From Bellilinea sp040754815 (GTDB lineage: Bacteria; Chloroflexota; Anaerolineae; Anaerolineales; Anaerolineaceae): a stretch of DNA of 64,000 nt. The DNA is taken from positions 62,001 to 126,000 of the forward strand of contig JBFMBX010000004.1 of NCBI GenBank assembly GCA_040754815.1, read 5' to 3'. Position 1 is the stretch's first letter, and each line of letters opens with the position of its first letter. The translations under genes were made by a program, and so were the position numbers. Shown here piece after piece: positions 41,926-50,686 of this stretch. The notes below the pieces were generated by a model, which saw only the letters and a list, made by a program, of their open reading frames with translations, did not search any database and had not been told where the DNA came from.

Positions 41926-42978
41926 ATGACCAGAAAAGTGAAAATTGCTGAAATTGCCCACCGCTGCGGCGTTTCGATTTCGACCGTTTCGCTGGTCTTG
42001 AACAATCGGCCCGGCGTGGCCAGCCAGACCCGCCAACGGGTTCTGAAAGTGGCCGCTTCTTTGGGCTATTCTGCACCCGCCCCCGTCAGCGAGGACAGTG
42101 GCGGGCGGCTCTCCACCCTGCGGATGCTGGTCAAACTGGATCCGGGACAGGCTCCGCAGGCCAACCCGTTTTATTCCAAAGTGATCGTGGGCATCGAGGA
42201 CGCCTGCCGCCGCAAGGGGATTAACCTGCTGTTTGCCTCCCTGCCGGTTGATGAGAATAATCACCCGCTGCAAACGCCTCCCCACCTGACCAACGGCAAT
42301 ACCGACGGCTTGTTGATGGTAGGTATTTACGTCAATGAAGCAATGCTGGATCTGCTCAGCCAGTACCCCGCCCCGGTGGTACTAGTGGACGGCTACGCCG
42401 CACACGAAGAGTACGATGCTGTCCTTTCGGACAATTTTAGGGCGGCTTACCGGGCCATTGAGTATCTTTTAGAACAGGGCCACCGCCATATCGGGCTGAT
42501 CGGCGGGGATGAGCATTGTTACCCCAGCCTGTGCGACCGGCGCAATGGCTATCTGCGCGCGCTCAAAGAACACGGTGTATCCCACACCTACACGGCCAAT
42601 TTCAACATCAGCCGCACCAAAGGCTTTGAAGAAACCGCCACCCTGCTCCAGAAAAACCCCCAGATCACCGCACTCTTTTGCATGAACGACGAGATCGCCA
42701 GTACCGCCATTCGCGCTGCCCAAAGTGTGGGACGGCGCGTGCCGGACGACCTTTCGGTGATCGGCTACGACGACACCTACATCGCCACCAACACTCACCC
42801 GGCCCTGACCACCCTGCACGTGGATACGGTGGCCATGGGGCGGGCGGCAGTTGAATTGCTGGAACTGCGCCGCCAAAACCCCGACTCGGCCCGCATGACC
42901 CTGCTCATCCATCCCTATCTGGTCGAACGCGATTCCGTCAGACCCAACCCATCCCCTCAGGAGAATGCAAAACCATGA
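41926..42978 (+). CDS. LacI-family regulator coupled to GH130
   Basis: 350 residues. Helix-turn-helix VKIAEIAHRCGVSISTVSLV, effector domain with LFCMNDEIASTAIRA and VIGYDDTYIATNTHP. The start at 41926 begins two residues before the helix-turn-helix region and lies just downstream of a strong promoter. It overlaps the GH130 gene by four bases (ATGA), so regulator and phosphorylase are made together, an unusual arrangement for a repressor. Confidence 0.92.
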   Translation: MTRKVKIAEIAHRCGVSISTVSLVLNNRPGVASQTRQRVLKVAASLGYSAPAPVSEDSGGRLSTLRMLVKLDPGQAPQANPFYSKVIVGIEDACRRKGINLLFASLPVDENNHPLQTPPHLTNGNTDGLLMVGIYVNEAMLDLLSQYPAPVVLVDGYAAHEEYDAVLSDNFRAAYRAIEYLLEQGHRHIGLIGGDEHCYPSLCDRRNGYLRALKEHGVSHTYTANFNISRTKGFEETATLLQKNPQITALFCMNDEIASTAIRAAQSVGRRVPDDLSVIGYDDTYIATNTHPALTTLHVDTVAMGRAAVELLELRRQNPDSARMTLLIHPYLVERDSVRPNPSPQENAKP

Positions 42979-43946
42979 ACGCCCCTGCCCTGCCCCATAT
43001 CCCCTGGGAAGACCGCCCGGCGGGCTGCGCGGAGGTTGTCTGGCGCTACAGCCGTAACCCCATCATCCCCCGCGATCTGATTCCATCCTCCAACAGCATT
43101 TTTAACAGCGCTGTCGTCCCCTTTGAAAGCGGCTTCGCGGGGGTTTTCCGCTGTGATAACAGGAAACGCGAGATGAACCTGCACAGCGGTTTCAGCGCGG
43201 ACGGCATCCACTGGCAGATAGGCGACGAACCCATCCAGTGGCAAACCGGCGACTCCGAACTGAGCCGCTTCGAACACCGCTACGACCCGCGTGTGGTGTG
43301 GCTGGAGGACCGCTACTACATTACGTGGTGCAACGGCTACCACGGTCCGACCATCGGCATCGGCTATACCCATGACTTCAAAAACTTTCATTTTTTAGAA
43401 AACGCCTTCCTGCCCTATAACCGCAACGGCGTGCTTTTCCCCCGCAGAATCAAAGGTTACTATGTCATGCTCAGCCGTCCCAGCGACCGCGGCCACACCC
43501 CGTTTGGCGATATTTTCATCAGTCAGAGCCCGGACCTGATTCACTGGGGGCAGCACCGCTTTGTGATGAGCCCCTCCGGCGGCTGGCAAAGCACCAAAAT
43601 CGGGGCCGGCCCGATCCCGATTGAAACCAGTGAGGGCTGGCTGCTGATCTACCACGGGGTATTGACCTCATGTAACGGTTTCGTCTATTCTTTCGGGGCG
43701 GCGCTGCTGGATCTGGAGCAGCCCTGGAAGGTGATTGCCCGCGGCGGGCCGTATTTGATGTCCCCCCAAACCCTGTATGAGTGTGTGGGGGATGTGCCGA
43801 ACGTGGTATTCCCCTGTGCGGCGCTTTACGATCCGCCCAGCGACCGGCTGGCGATTTACTACGGTGCAGCCGATACGGTCACCGGTCTGGCGTTTGCCTA
43901 CCTGAGCGAGATCGTGAATTTTGTAAAATCCAACCACGAAGCCTGA
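42975..43946 (+). CDS. GH130 beta-mannoside phosphorylase, copy 1
   Basis: 323 residues. GH130 enzymes cleave beta-mannosides with phosphate, giving mannose 1-phosphate. The likely catalytic Asp is D104 in YDPRVVWLED. WCNGYHGPTIGIGYT, NRNGVLFPRRI, SRPSDRGHTPFGD and KIGAGPIPIET recall the mannosylglucose-phosphorylase branch (GH130_1), though the subfamily is from memory. There is no signal peptide, so it is cytoplasmic. It is coupled to the LacI gene upstream. The two other GH130 genes (47671, 49705) read EDPR instead of YDPR at this site and look like a different branch. Confidence 0.92.
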   Translation: MNAPALPHIPWEDRPAGCAEVVWRYSRNPIIPRDLIPSSNSIFNSAVVPFESGFAGVFRCDNRKREMNLHSGFSADGIHWQIGDEPIQWQTGDSELSRFEHRYDPRVVWLEDRYYITWCNGYHGPTIGIGYTHDFKNFHFLENAFLPYNRNGVLFPRRIKGYYVMLSRPSDRGHTPFGDIFISQSPDLIHWGQHRFVMSPSGGWQSTKIGAGPIPIETSEGWLLIYHGVLTSCNGFVYSFGAALLDLEQPWKVIARGGPYLMSPQTLYECVGDVPNVVFPCAALYDPPSDRLAIYYGAADTVTGLAFAYLSEIVNFVKSNHEA

Positions 43947-43990
43947 ATCAGATCGAGTACATTTGCTGCTGGCTCGACTAAAAAGATTAA

Positions 43991-44023
43991 GGCTTGCAAC
44001 TCCCCCATCCCGCGCTGCAAGCC
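43991..44023 (+). terminator. Weak hairpin after the GH130 gene
   Basis: GGCTTGCA (43991-43998) pairs with TGCAAGCC (44016-44023) around a 17-base loop. No T-run follows, so its role as a terminator is doubtful. The stretch 44024-44221 shows nothing else recognisable. Confidence 0.3.
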
Positions 44024-44221
44024 CATGGTTTCAATCCAGCCCGCTGATCGTTTTTTGTGATCACCGCTCTAACATCAACTACACGAATAAAGCACCAAGG
44101 TAACGGAGTATTTTGCAAAACCAGCGGCAGGAACAGATCGTAACCCAACGGCACAGCCGCCTCCACCTGGAGTGTGAAGGACTGTTCGGCAAATATCTAC
44201 TGCGTTAGCGGGGATGGGTTA

Positions 44222-44332
44222 TTATGGTGAGATTCGGCCGCTCCGGCTCAGCCGTTCAATGAAGTTGATTTCATCCAACGACAGGCCTTGCCCATATAAG
44301 CCATTTACCAGCCATAAGACGTATTTCGTCTC
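44222..44332 (-). pseudogene. 3' remnant of a GIY-YIG-like gene
   Basis: On the - strand this reads KYVLWLVNGLYGQGLSLDE and on to a stop, matching the C-terminus of the intact gene at 46464-47114 (GLWLVNGLYGQSLSLDEIKF). The upstream four fifths of the gene are absent. DNA identity is ~90% over 77 bases without gaps (44240-44316 against 46482-46558), and several changes are silent. It is a remnant of a duplicated or recombined copy. Confidence 0.8.
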
Positions 44333-44342
44333 ACCCCAAAAT

Positions 44343-44696
44343 TCAGACCTCGATACCGAAGTCGTCTAAAAGCATCTTAATTTGCTCTTGCAATTTCGAT
44401 ATATCTTCCTTGGCAGTCAACCACACGGTTTTTACATCCACTCCAAAATAGTCATGGATTAGTTTGTCCCTCATCCCGGCTATATCCTGCCATGGAATCT
44501 CAGCATACTGTTGTCGTAATGACTTTGACAATCGCTTTGCGGCTTCCCCAATAATTTCCAATTGTCGGATTACGCCATCTTGCAACAATGGTTTTTGAAC
44601 GAATTCCTGCTCCGTAACGTTCTCGAGGTACTCACAAATTCGAACTGTGGCATCATAAATGTGCCGCAAATAGACCAAATCATCATGATAACGCAT
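44343..44696 (-). CDS. hepT: HepT-like (DUF86) HEPN toxin
   Basis: 117 residues from ATG 44696. It is all-helical with the HEPN RNase motif R-x6-Y in RDKLIHDYFG, and QLEIIGEAAKRLS is typical of HepT. It overlaps the MntA-like gene by 14 bases. In characterised pairs the HEPN protein is an RNase toxin, silenced when the nucleotidyltransferase adds AMP to its Tyr. Confidence 0.9.
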   Translation of the reverse strand: MRYHDDLVYLRHIYDATVRICEYLENVTEQEFVQKPLLQDGVIRQLEIIGEAAKRLSKSLRQQYAEIPWQDIAGMRDKLIHDYFGVDVKTVWLTAKEDISKLQEQIKMLLDDFGIEV

Positions 44697-44979
44697 AGAT
44701 TTCCCGAGCACTGGCTATGACCGCATCTCGTATGTAAGGGCTGAGGGCTTGCTCTGTGAGAAGATCCACTTTGCGCCCAAACAAATCACTCAATTCACGT
44801 TCCAATCGTACCAGAGTCAACAGGCTGACCGGGTGGACAAATTGAACAAGAATGTCAATATCGCTATCCTGATGTTCTTCCCCACGGGCCACCGAACCAA
44901 ACACCTTGAGAGAAGCCACCTGATAGCGGCGGCACAGGTTCAAGAGCTGTTCATTCAATACAAAAATTTTTCCATTCAT
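44683..44979 (-). CDS. mntA: MntA-like nucleotidyltransferase antitoxin
   Basis: 98 residues. The minimal nucleotidyltransferase motif G-S-x10-D-x-D is intact (G28, S29, D40, D42 in FGSVARGEEHQDSDIDIL). It is encoded upstream of, and overlapping, the HepT toxin, the usual order. It is expected to AMPylate HepT near its RX6Y motif. Confidence 0.9.
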   Translation of the reverse strand: MNGKIFVLNEQLLNLCRRYQVASLKVFGSVARGEEHQDSDIDILVQFVHPVSLLTLVRLERELSDLFGRKVDLLTEQALSPYIRDAVIASAREIYALS

Positions 44980-45226
44980 ATAACTATTTTATATCAATAA
45001 GCCATCAAAAAGATATTAATTTTGCATTTTAATTTGCTAGATAGTGGTTTCATTGATAGCAACACACAGGCAAAACCTTTTACCCAGCAAGTTGTGAATG
45101 AAACCCCACAATTCCAATGAGAGATAATTAGGAGAGGCAATAATCAATTGTCTTGATCTGTTCATAGCCGTACGTTGCTATTTGCGAACATCTAAAACAT
45201 CTTTTCGCTCAATAAAAACTAATATT

Positions 45227-46206
45227 ACGTGAGTTCGGATCAGGCACGCAAGGGCAGGCAATTGTCCAAGCCCAAAGAAGGTTTTGACGGTCGGCGGCAG
45301 TAAGCGATCAAGCCGCACAGGACATTAACAAAGAAGTTGGTGATACTGCGATGGCGGGAATGCTCGATTTGGGAGATATTCTTGAGTTGGTCAATGATGG
45401 TTTCAATGATCGCCCGGCGACGTAGCAGGATGCGATCGGTCATCGTCATGAGTTGGTTCTTCATATTGCCGCGCAGCTTGGTGATCAGTTGGACATCAAA
45501 TAGCTCACGTAAGGCTTGCGCTAGGGGTTGGGAAATATACCCTTTATCGCCGAAGAGCTTGCCAAACAGTTTCTTGACCAGTTGCGAAACTGGTTTGCGG
45601 TCATCCACGTTGCCGGGCGTAATGCAGAAGGACAAGATTTCGCCCCGATCATTGACCACCAGGTGCAGCTTGAAGCCGAAGAACCAGCCAGTAGAGGTTT
45701 TGCCACGCTTGGCCAGCCCGGCAAAAACCTTGTGAGTGTGGATGCGCTGGTTGAGACAGACATCCAGCGAGGGCGAAGCGATGAACGAGATACCCGTGCA
45801 ATGACCCAGGCAGCAGGTGCGCAGATACACAATCAATGGCACCAATGCGGAGGGGATGTACTCGACAAAACGTGTGTAACTGACCAGTCCTGGAAACTCG
45901 GCTCGCCAGCACTTCAACACCTGCTCACAGTAGTAGGCTTTGAAGTCCCGGTAGTGGGATTGGTGAAAGGCAATCAGGATGGTCATAATCTCACTAATGG
46001 TCAACGAACGAGCCCGTTGGCGCTGCATCTGCCCACTCGCCAGCAGTTGCCGGTTCCAAATGGGTAGAAATGCCTGGCAGAAATCATCGATATCGCAGAA
46101 CAAAACGAGTAAACTTTCCATTGAGGGTCTCCTTGGGTTTCGACTTCTGTTGTGGTGACAAAAGTTTACTCCCTTTGGAGATGCTCGTCTTATCCCGAAT
46201 TCACGT
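45227..46206. mobile_element. IS982-family insertion sequence
   Basis: About 980 bp, bounded by imperfect terminal inverted repeats: ACGTGAGTTCGGAT at the left end and, read inward on the - strand from the right, ACGTGAATTCGGGAT. It encodes one transposase on the - strand. No clear target-site duplication was found, which may reflect decay or recombination. It lies between the MntA/HepT pair and the GIY-YIG-like gene. The flanks (44980-45226 and 46207-46463) show no gene. Confidence 0.85.
45240..46121 (-). CDS. IS982-family transposase
   Basis: 293 residues from ATG 46121, which follows an AAGGAG site. The family N-terminus (LFCDIDDFCQAFLPIW, then SEIMTILIAFHQSHYRDFKA) and the DDE core are visible: STGWFFGFKLHLVVND, the GDKGYIS stretch and RAIIETIIDQLKNISQIEHS. 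The frame is intact and near full length, so it may still be active. Confidence 0.93.
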   Translation of the reverse strand: MESLLVLFCDIDDFCQAFLPIWNRQLLASGQMQRQRARSLTISEIMTILIAFHQSHYRDFKAYYCEQVLKCWRAEFPGLVSYTRFVEYIPSALVPLIVYLRTCCLGHCTGISFIASPSLDVCLNQRIHTHKVFAGLAKRGKTSTGWFFGFKLHLVVNDRGEILSFCITPGNVDDRKPVSQLVKKLFGKLFGDKGYISQPLAQALRELFDVQLITKLRGNMKNQLMTMTDRILLRRRAIIETIIDQLKNISQIEHSRHRSITNFFVNVLCGLIAYCRRPSKPSLGLDNCLPLRA

Positions 46207-46463
46207 TTCTTATCCTTACTCAAATTGCCCTGAAATAGGGGAAACATCTTCGTGCCAATCAATTGCTGGAGCAGTCTCCGTAGATTGCCTTGCTATCTCC
46301 AATGATGGTTTCTATTATGCCAAAGCCCCTACCTGCTTGAAAAACTGTCACTATCAGAGGGATAGCACAATTAAAGCCAATCCATATTTCAAGAAAATAC
46401 CCATCCCCCCAATCCCGCGAACAGGCTACCCCTTGCAGAATGCAACAGACGCCAGAAGAGAAC

Positions 46464-47114
46464 TTAAGCCAGTGGCTGGCTGTTCCGGCTCAACCATTCG
46501 ATGAATTTGATTTCATCCAACGACAGGCTTTGCCCATATAAGCCATTCACCAGCCACAGGCCACTCTGACGGATTTTTTCAACCGGTGAATGCAGTCCGA
46601 GCCAATTTGAAGAAGGTCTGCATTCCTCACAAAGCGAAACTGTTGAGATAATCTTCTTTTCCAGTTCCAGGCGCAGATTTTTATCATCAACCCGAAAAAC
46701 CACAAAGGAAAACTTGCTGCAAATAATCTCAGAAACAGCTTTTTCGACACCCTTCAACTTGCTTCGATCAAGGCGGGATAAATAATCATCTCTGGCTGCC
46801 CGGCTCGTTAAGTCCCACTCCCATTGCTCTAAAAATGGATCACCGGTTTTGTTTAATAAGGCTCGCCCGATGTTCTTTCGAAAGATACTGCGGTCTTTGT
46901 TCTCTTTTAGAAAATGTTCTTTCAAACGGGAAGGCAACATCCCGTTGCCGGTATGAGTTCCCACTCGCACGATTCGATCCGCTCCATGAGCAAGTTCGCC
47001 TTCCTCGAATAGGATATAGATACCATTGGCAGGTATTTCTCGAAAATTGAGCGGAAATCGCTGGCGCGGCAGAGAATTGAAAATAAGGTGGAGACGGTCG
47101 CATTCCCGCGTCAT
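46464..47114 (-). CDS. GIY-YIG-like nuclease-fold protein
   Basis: 216 residues. The opening of the fold is visible as NGIYILFEEGE (residues 30-40), followed by RIVRVGTH and RLKEHF, and then SIFRKNIGRALL. This fits the GIY-YIG superfamily in a subgroup I cannot name; a catalytic Glu further on is not certain. It starts in an ATGA overlap with the DUF6884-like gene, so the two act together. A remnant of a second copy lies at 44222-44332. Confidence 0.75.
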   Translation of the reverse strand: MTRECDRLHLIFNSLPRQRFPLNFREIPANGIYILFEEGELAHGADRIVRVGTHTGNGMLPSRLKEHFLKENKDRSIFRKNIGRALLNKTGDPFLEQWEWDLTSRAARDDYLSRLDRSKLKGVEKAVSEIICSKFSFVVFRVDDKNLRLELEKKIISTVSLCEECRPSSNWLGLHSPVEKIRQSGLWLVNGLYGQSLSLDEIKFIEWLSRNSQPLA

Positions 47115-47524
47115 TTGAGCCCGCGTTGGAGAAATTGAATCTGTTTTCCGATGGGAAGCCCTTGTAAAGGCACTTCATAAGATTTCAGGTTTGGCAGTAG
47201 AAATTCGCGGTATTTCTCCCCCGCCAGAATGACAAAATGGTCGTGCTGGAGATCGCATTCCCGACCCAATGCCTGTAAAACTCTTTGTGCCCATTCCTTT
47301 CTCTGCCGGGTGGACATGTCTTTCAAGGTTTGATCATAGGGTTCAATTTCTTCTTCCGGCTTCACCAGCCCGTATTTGGCGGAAAGGATGAAAATCTTAT
47401 CGGCAGACTTTTGCCGGGCATATTGGTATGCAGAGCGGAAAAGCGTGCTTACGTAAAGATCTTTGGCTTTTGCTTTTCGGGTTAATTTTTGGCTGACACA
47501 CGAAATCAAGTAAATTTTTGCCAT
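47111..47524 (-). CDS. DUF6884-like protein
   Basis: 137 residues. The opening IYLISCVSQKL, the DLYVSTLFRSAYQYAR segment, IFILSAKYGLV and the C-terminal VPLQGLPIGKQIQFLQ fit the family I remember as DUF6884, small alpha/beta proteins of unknown role related to YaaA-like or deazaguanine-enzyme domains. It lies first in a two-gene unit with the GIY-YIG-like gene. A nucleic-acid-linked role is a guess from the partner. Confidence 0.75.
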   Translation of the reverse strand: MAKIYLISCVSQKLTRKAKAKDLYVSTLFRSAYQYARQKSADKIFILSAKYGLVKPEEEIEPYDQTLKDMSTRQRKEWAQRVLQALGRECDLQHDHFVILAGEKYREFLLPNLKSYEVPLQGLPIGKQIQFLQRGLK

Positions 47525-47670
47525 GTCAAAGGATGCCTAATAATCTTGGCTGAAAACTCAAGTTTTCATCAAATTATTTTATATTGAAAACATTATACTG
47601 TAAAAAACCAAATACCCCCACCCAACAGGCAAAAGGGCCGGCAGAGCCGGCCCCATTCATCGCCCCGCTT

Positions 47671-48555
47671 TCACCCCTCGTTCAGCACCCAGTCCAGCAG
47701 TTCATCCAGCGCGCAGGTGGCCAGACCGATAACCCGGTCAGCCGCACCGTAATAGACATACACGGTATTTTCGACCACCGGGTTGGCTGCCGAAAAGACC
47801 GCCGTACGCACATCGCCCTTCAACTCCCACGTTTCCTGCGGCTCCAGCAGAAAATCCTTCGGCCAGCGAATCACCTTTTTGGGGTCGTTCAGGTCTAACA
47901 AAAGCGCGCCCAGCCGGTAAATATGGTCGAAATTGTAGCCGTGATACAGCACCAGCCAGCCGTGCGGCGTTTCAATCGGCACGCCGCCCGCCCCCACCCG
48001 CTTGCTGTCCCAGTTATCGGCGCGCGGATGCAGAATCGGCTTCATGTCCCCCCACTGGCGCAGGTCGTCCGAGTAGGCAATCCACATGCTCGGCGGGCGG
48101 CGGTGAAAGGACACATACCGCCCGTTGATCTTGCGCGGAAAGAGGACGTGATCCTTGTTGTCCTCGCCGCTTACCAGCGGCCCAATCCGCCGCCACGTAA
48201 TCAGGTTGGTGCTTTCGGCAAACATCGGCGTGATGCCGCGCGGCGAGTAGGCGGTATAGGCCATGATGAAGCGGTTTTCATCTTCCAGATAGGTGATGCG
48301 CGGGTCTTCGATGCCGCGTGTTTCCCACTCATCCTGCGGTTCCAGCAGCGGTTGAGCCAGCCGCTTGAAATGGACGCCGTCCTCACTGACCGCGTAGCCG
48401 ATTCGGCTGACATAATCCAGCCCCTGAGCGCGGTAGAACATATGAAACAGACCGTTGTGGTAAATCACGCCGGGGTTGAACACATTCAGGGCTTCCCACT
48501 CGTTCCACAGCACCGGTTTGAGAATGGGGTTATGCGGATGTCGTTGTAGTTTCAT
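47671..48555 (-). CDS. GH130 beta-mannoside phosphorylase, copy 2
   Basis: 294 residues, no signal peptide. The likely catalytic Asp is D84 in GIEDPRITYLED. FPRKINGRYVSFHRRPPSMW, RVGAGGVPIETPHGWLVLYH and VYYGAADRVIGLATCALDEL are GH130 landmarks. Length and EDPR motif suit the short phosphorylases, some of which act on beta-1,2- or beta-1,4-mannobiose. It is the last gene of the LacI-led operon and follows a Gfo/Idh gene by 16 bases. Confidence 0.92.
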   Translation of the reverse strand: MKLQRHPHNPILKPVLWNEWEALNVFNPGVIYHNGLFHMFYRAQGLDYVSRIGYAVSEDGVHFKRLAQPLLEPQDEWETRGIEDPRITYLEDENRFIMAYTAYSPRGITPMFAESTNLITWRRIGPLVSGEDNKDHVLFPRKINGRYVSFHRRPPSMWIAYSDDLRQWGDMKPILHPRADNWDSKRVGAGGVPIETPHGWLVLYHGYNFDHIYRLGALLLDLNDPKKVIRWPKDFLLEPQETWELKGDVRTAVFSAANPVVENTVYVYYGAADRVIGLATCALDELLDWVLNEG

Positions 48556-48571
48556 ACCAGAAAACCTCGTT

Positions 48572-49732
48572 TCAACTTAATATGGATTGAACATCAACTT
48601 GCCGGCCTTCCTGCGCCGCCTGTGTGACTGCCAGCGCGGTTTGCAGGGCGAGCAGGCCGTCCTGCGCCGTCAGGCGCGGGGTGTAATTGGGATCGCGGAT
48701 CATTCCCAGCAGATCGAGCATGGCGCGTTTCACGCAATCCCGATAGACCGCCTGCTTGCCTTCGCTGAGTTCCAGATCGAACTCGGCGATGTACTTGACC
48801 TCGTATTCCTCGCCGCTGGCCCAGCCGCAGCACTTTTCATCCAGCAAAGGCGAGAGTTGCACCGGCCGGCGGTCCAGCCGTCCTTCCAGATAGTCCAGTT
48901 CGGATTGATTGACCATCGCACGCAGGTGCAGGCGGGTAGGAATCCAGCCGTGCAGGTCTGCATATCCGCGCGAAAATACCAGCCGAATACCGGTCTGTTC
49001 AAAAATTGCCGGCTGGGTAAAGGTATGGCAGAAGGTCGCCGTACGGCCATCCGGATAGCGCACAATCGCCCAAACGCGGTCCTCTTCGCCGCCGGGGCGG
49101 GCGGCGCTGACCGCCACCACCCGGCCGGCCTGACTGCCCAGCCACCACGCCACCAAATCGAAAAAGTGAACACCGTGCTCTACCCAGATGCCGCCGCTGA
49201 CCTGCCGATCCCAAAACCAGTGGCCGGGTTTCAAAAATTCGTCCGAGGCGTAATTGCTGACCTCGATGTTGACCAGTTTGCCTAGCACACGCTCTTGCAC
49301 CAGATCGCGCACCAGTTCGTTGAGCGGGTTATAGCGCTGGACAAAGTCCACAATCAGAGCCACCGAGTGTTCACGGGCGGTCCGAATCAGCCGGGCGGCC
49401 TCTTCCAGCGAGGTTGCCAGCGGTTTTTCACAAAAGATATGTTTGCCGCGCCGGGCAGCCGCCAGACCGAGCGGGGCGTGGGTATTGGGCGGGGTCGCAA
49501 TGACCACCACCTCAACTTCTTCCGATGCGATCAATTCCAGCGGATCGTCAAACGTACGAACCGCATAACGCCGGCCGGCCAGTTCACGCCGGGCGGGGTC
49601 GGCATCGCTGACGGCGCACAGGCGCACCTGCGGCATGGCGGAAAAGACCTCCGCAATGAACTGACCGAATCCGCCAAACCCGATCAGCCCCAAACCCAAC
49701 CGTTTTACGAATTCCGGGCTGCTTTCAGACAT
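48572..49732 (-). CDS. Gfo/Idh/MocA-family oxidoreductase
   Basis: 386 residues. The N-terminal Rossmann motif is LGLIGFGGFGQFIAEVF and the family EKP motif is FCEKPLATSLEEAARLI. The C-terminal half has the sheet-rich substrate domain (HWFWDRQVSGGIWVEHGVHF). These enzymes oxidise or isomerise sugars or cyclitols with NAD(P). The start at 49732 has GAGGTG eight bases upstream and overlaps the preceding GH130 gene by 28 bases. It is flanked on both sides by GH130, so a mannoside-derived sugar is the likely substrate. Confidence 0.92.
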   Translation of the reverse strand: MSESSPEFVKRLGLGLIGFGGFGQFIAEVFSAMPQVRLCAVSDADPARRELAGRRYAVRTFDDPLELIASEEVEVVVIATPPNTHAPLGLAAARRGKHIFCEKPLATSLEEAARLIRTAREHSVALIVDFVQRYNPLNELVRDLVQERVLGKLVNIEVSNYASDEFLKPGHWFWDRQVSGGIWVEHGVHFFDLVAWWLGSQAGRVVAVSAARPGGEEDRVWAIVRYPDGRTATFCHTFTQPAIFEQTGIRLVFSRGYADLHGWIPTRLHLRAMVNQSELDYLEGRLDRRPVQLSPLLDEKCCGWASGEEYEVKYIAEFDLELSEGKQAVYRDCVKRAMLDLLGMIRDPNYTPRLTAQDGLLALQTALAVTQAAQEGRQVDVQSILS

Positions 49733-50661
49733 AGTTGTATCACCTCTTCGACGGCACAAGTAGCCAGCCCGATCACCTGATCGGCTGCGCCGTAATACAC
49801 TTTCAACTCGCCGTCCGGCTCCAGAATCGCCCCACAGGTGAAGACCACACTGGCCACATCGCCGTGGAAATCCATCGGCAGCGCGGGTGAGAGAATCGCC
49901 TCATCGGCACGGCCAATCACCTGCCACGGGCGTTCGAGGTCGAGCAGCACCGCCCCCAGCCGGTACAGCGCACCGGCAGCGGTCATCTTGACGCCGTGGT
50001 AAATCTCCAGCCAGCCGGCCTCGGTTTTGATCGGCGGCGCCCCTGCCCCGATCTTGAACGAATCCCAGCGGTGCGGGCGCGCGCTCATCACCGGCAGCGG
50101 ATTGCCCCAGTGAATCAGGTCCGGCGAGAACGAAATCCACATCTCCCCCCGCCGCGAGGTCTGGGTCATCGGGCGGTCTAATTTGGCATACCGCCCGCCA
50201 ATTTTTTCGGGGAACAGGACAACATCCTTGTTCTCCGGCAATCCCAGAATTGCGAGCCGCCGATAGGTGATGAAATCGGTGGTCTCGGCCAGCAGGGTGA
50301 CGCAGTCGTGTTCGGAATAGCCGACATAGGTGATGTAAAAGGTGTCGCCGATGCGGGTGATGCGCGGATCCTCCACCCCGTAGCGCTCCACATGGCAGAA
50401 CGGCTCTTCATCGCTGGGAAGCAGGGCCGGCTGCGGGTCGGGGGTGAAATGCAGGCCGTCTTTGCTGCGCGCCAGCCACAGGCAGGAAACCCCGCTGAGG
50501 TCCTCCACCCGCGTCAGAAGCAGGTATTCATCCCCGAACTTGACCGCAGCCGGGTTAAAGACCGAATTGACCGGCACCGGGAAGTCCTGCGCGCACAGAA
50601 TCGGCTGAGTGGAGTAGTGTTTGAGCAGATGAGGATGGTGATCGTTGAATGATTGCTTCAT
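49705..50661 (-). CDS. GH130 beta-mannoside phosphorylase, copy 3
   Basis: 318 residues. The likely catalytic Asp is D98 in YGVEDPRITRIGD. VVLFPEKIGGRYAKLDRP, KIGAGAPPIKTEAGWLEIYH and VYYGAADQVIGLATCAVEE match copy 2 closely. No signal peptide. It comes 25 bases after the YesL-like gene in transcription order. Copies 2 and 3 in one operon suggest two linkages or chain lengths are handled. Confidence 0.92.
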   Translation of the reverse strand: MKQSFNDHHPHLLKHYSTQPILCAQDFPVPVNSVFNPAAVKFGDEYLLLTRVEDLSGVSCLWLARSKDGLHFTPDPQPALLPSDEEPFCHVERYGVEDPRITRIGDTFYITYVGYSEHDCVTLLAETTDFITYRRLAILGLPENKDVVLFPEKIGGRYAKLDRPMTQTSRRGEMWISFSPDLIHWGNPLPVMSARPHRWDSFKIGAGAPPIKTEAGWLEIYHGVKMTAAGALYRLGAVLLDLERPWQVIGRADEAILSPALPMDFHGDVASVVFTCGAILEPDGELKVYYGAADQVIGLATCAVEEVIQLCLKAARNS

Positions 50662-50686
50662 AGCGCAGCCTCGATAAAGGAAATTT

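Noticed and set aside
45040..45120. Inverted repeat GTGGTTTCATT / AATGAAACCCCAC beside the IS
   Set aside because: The match is imperfect and the arms are about 40 bases apart. It does not coincide with the IS ends and has no tail, so chance is likely.
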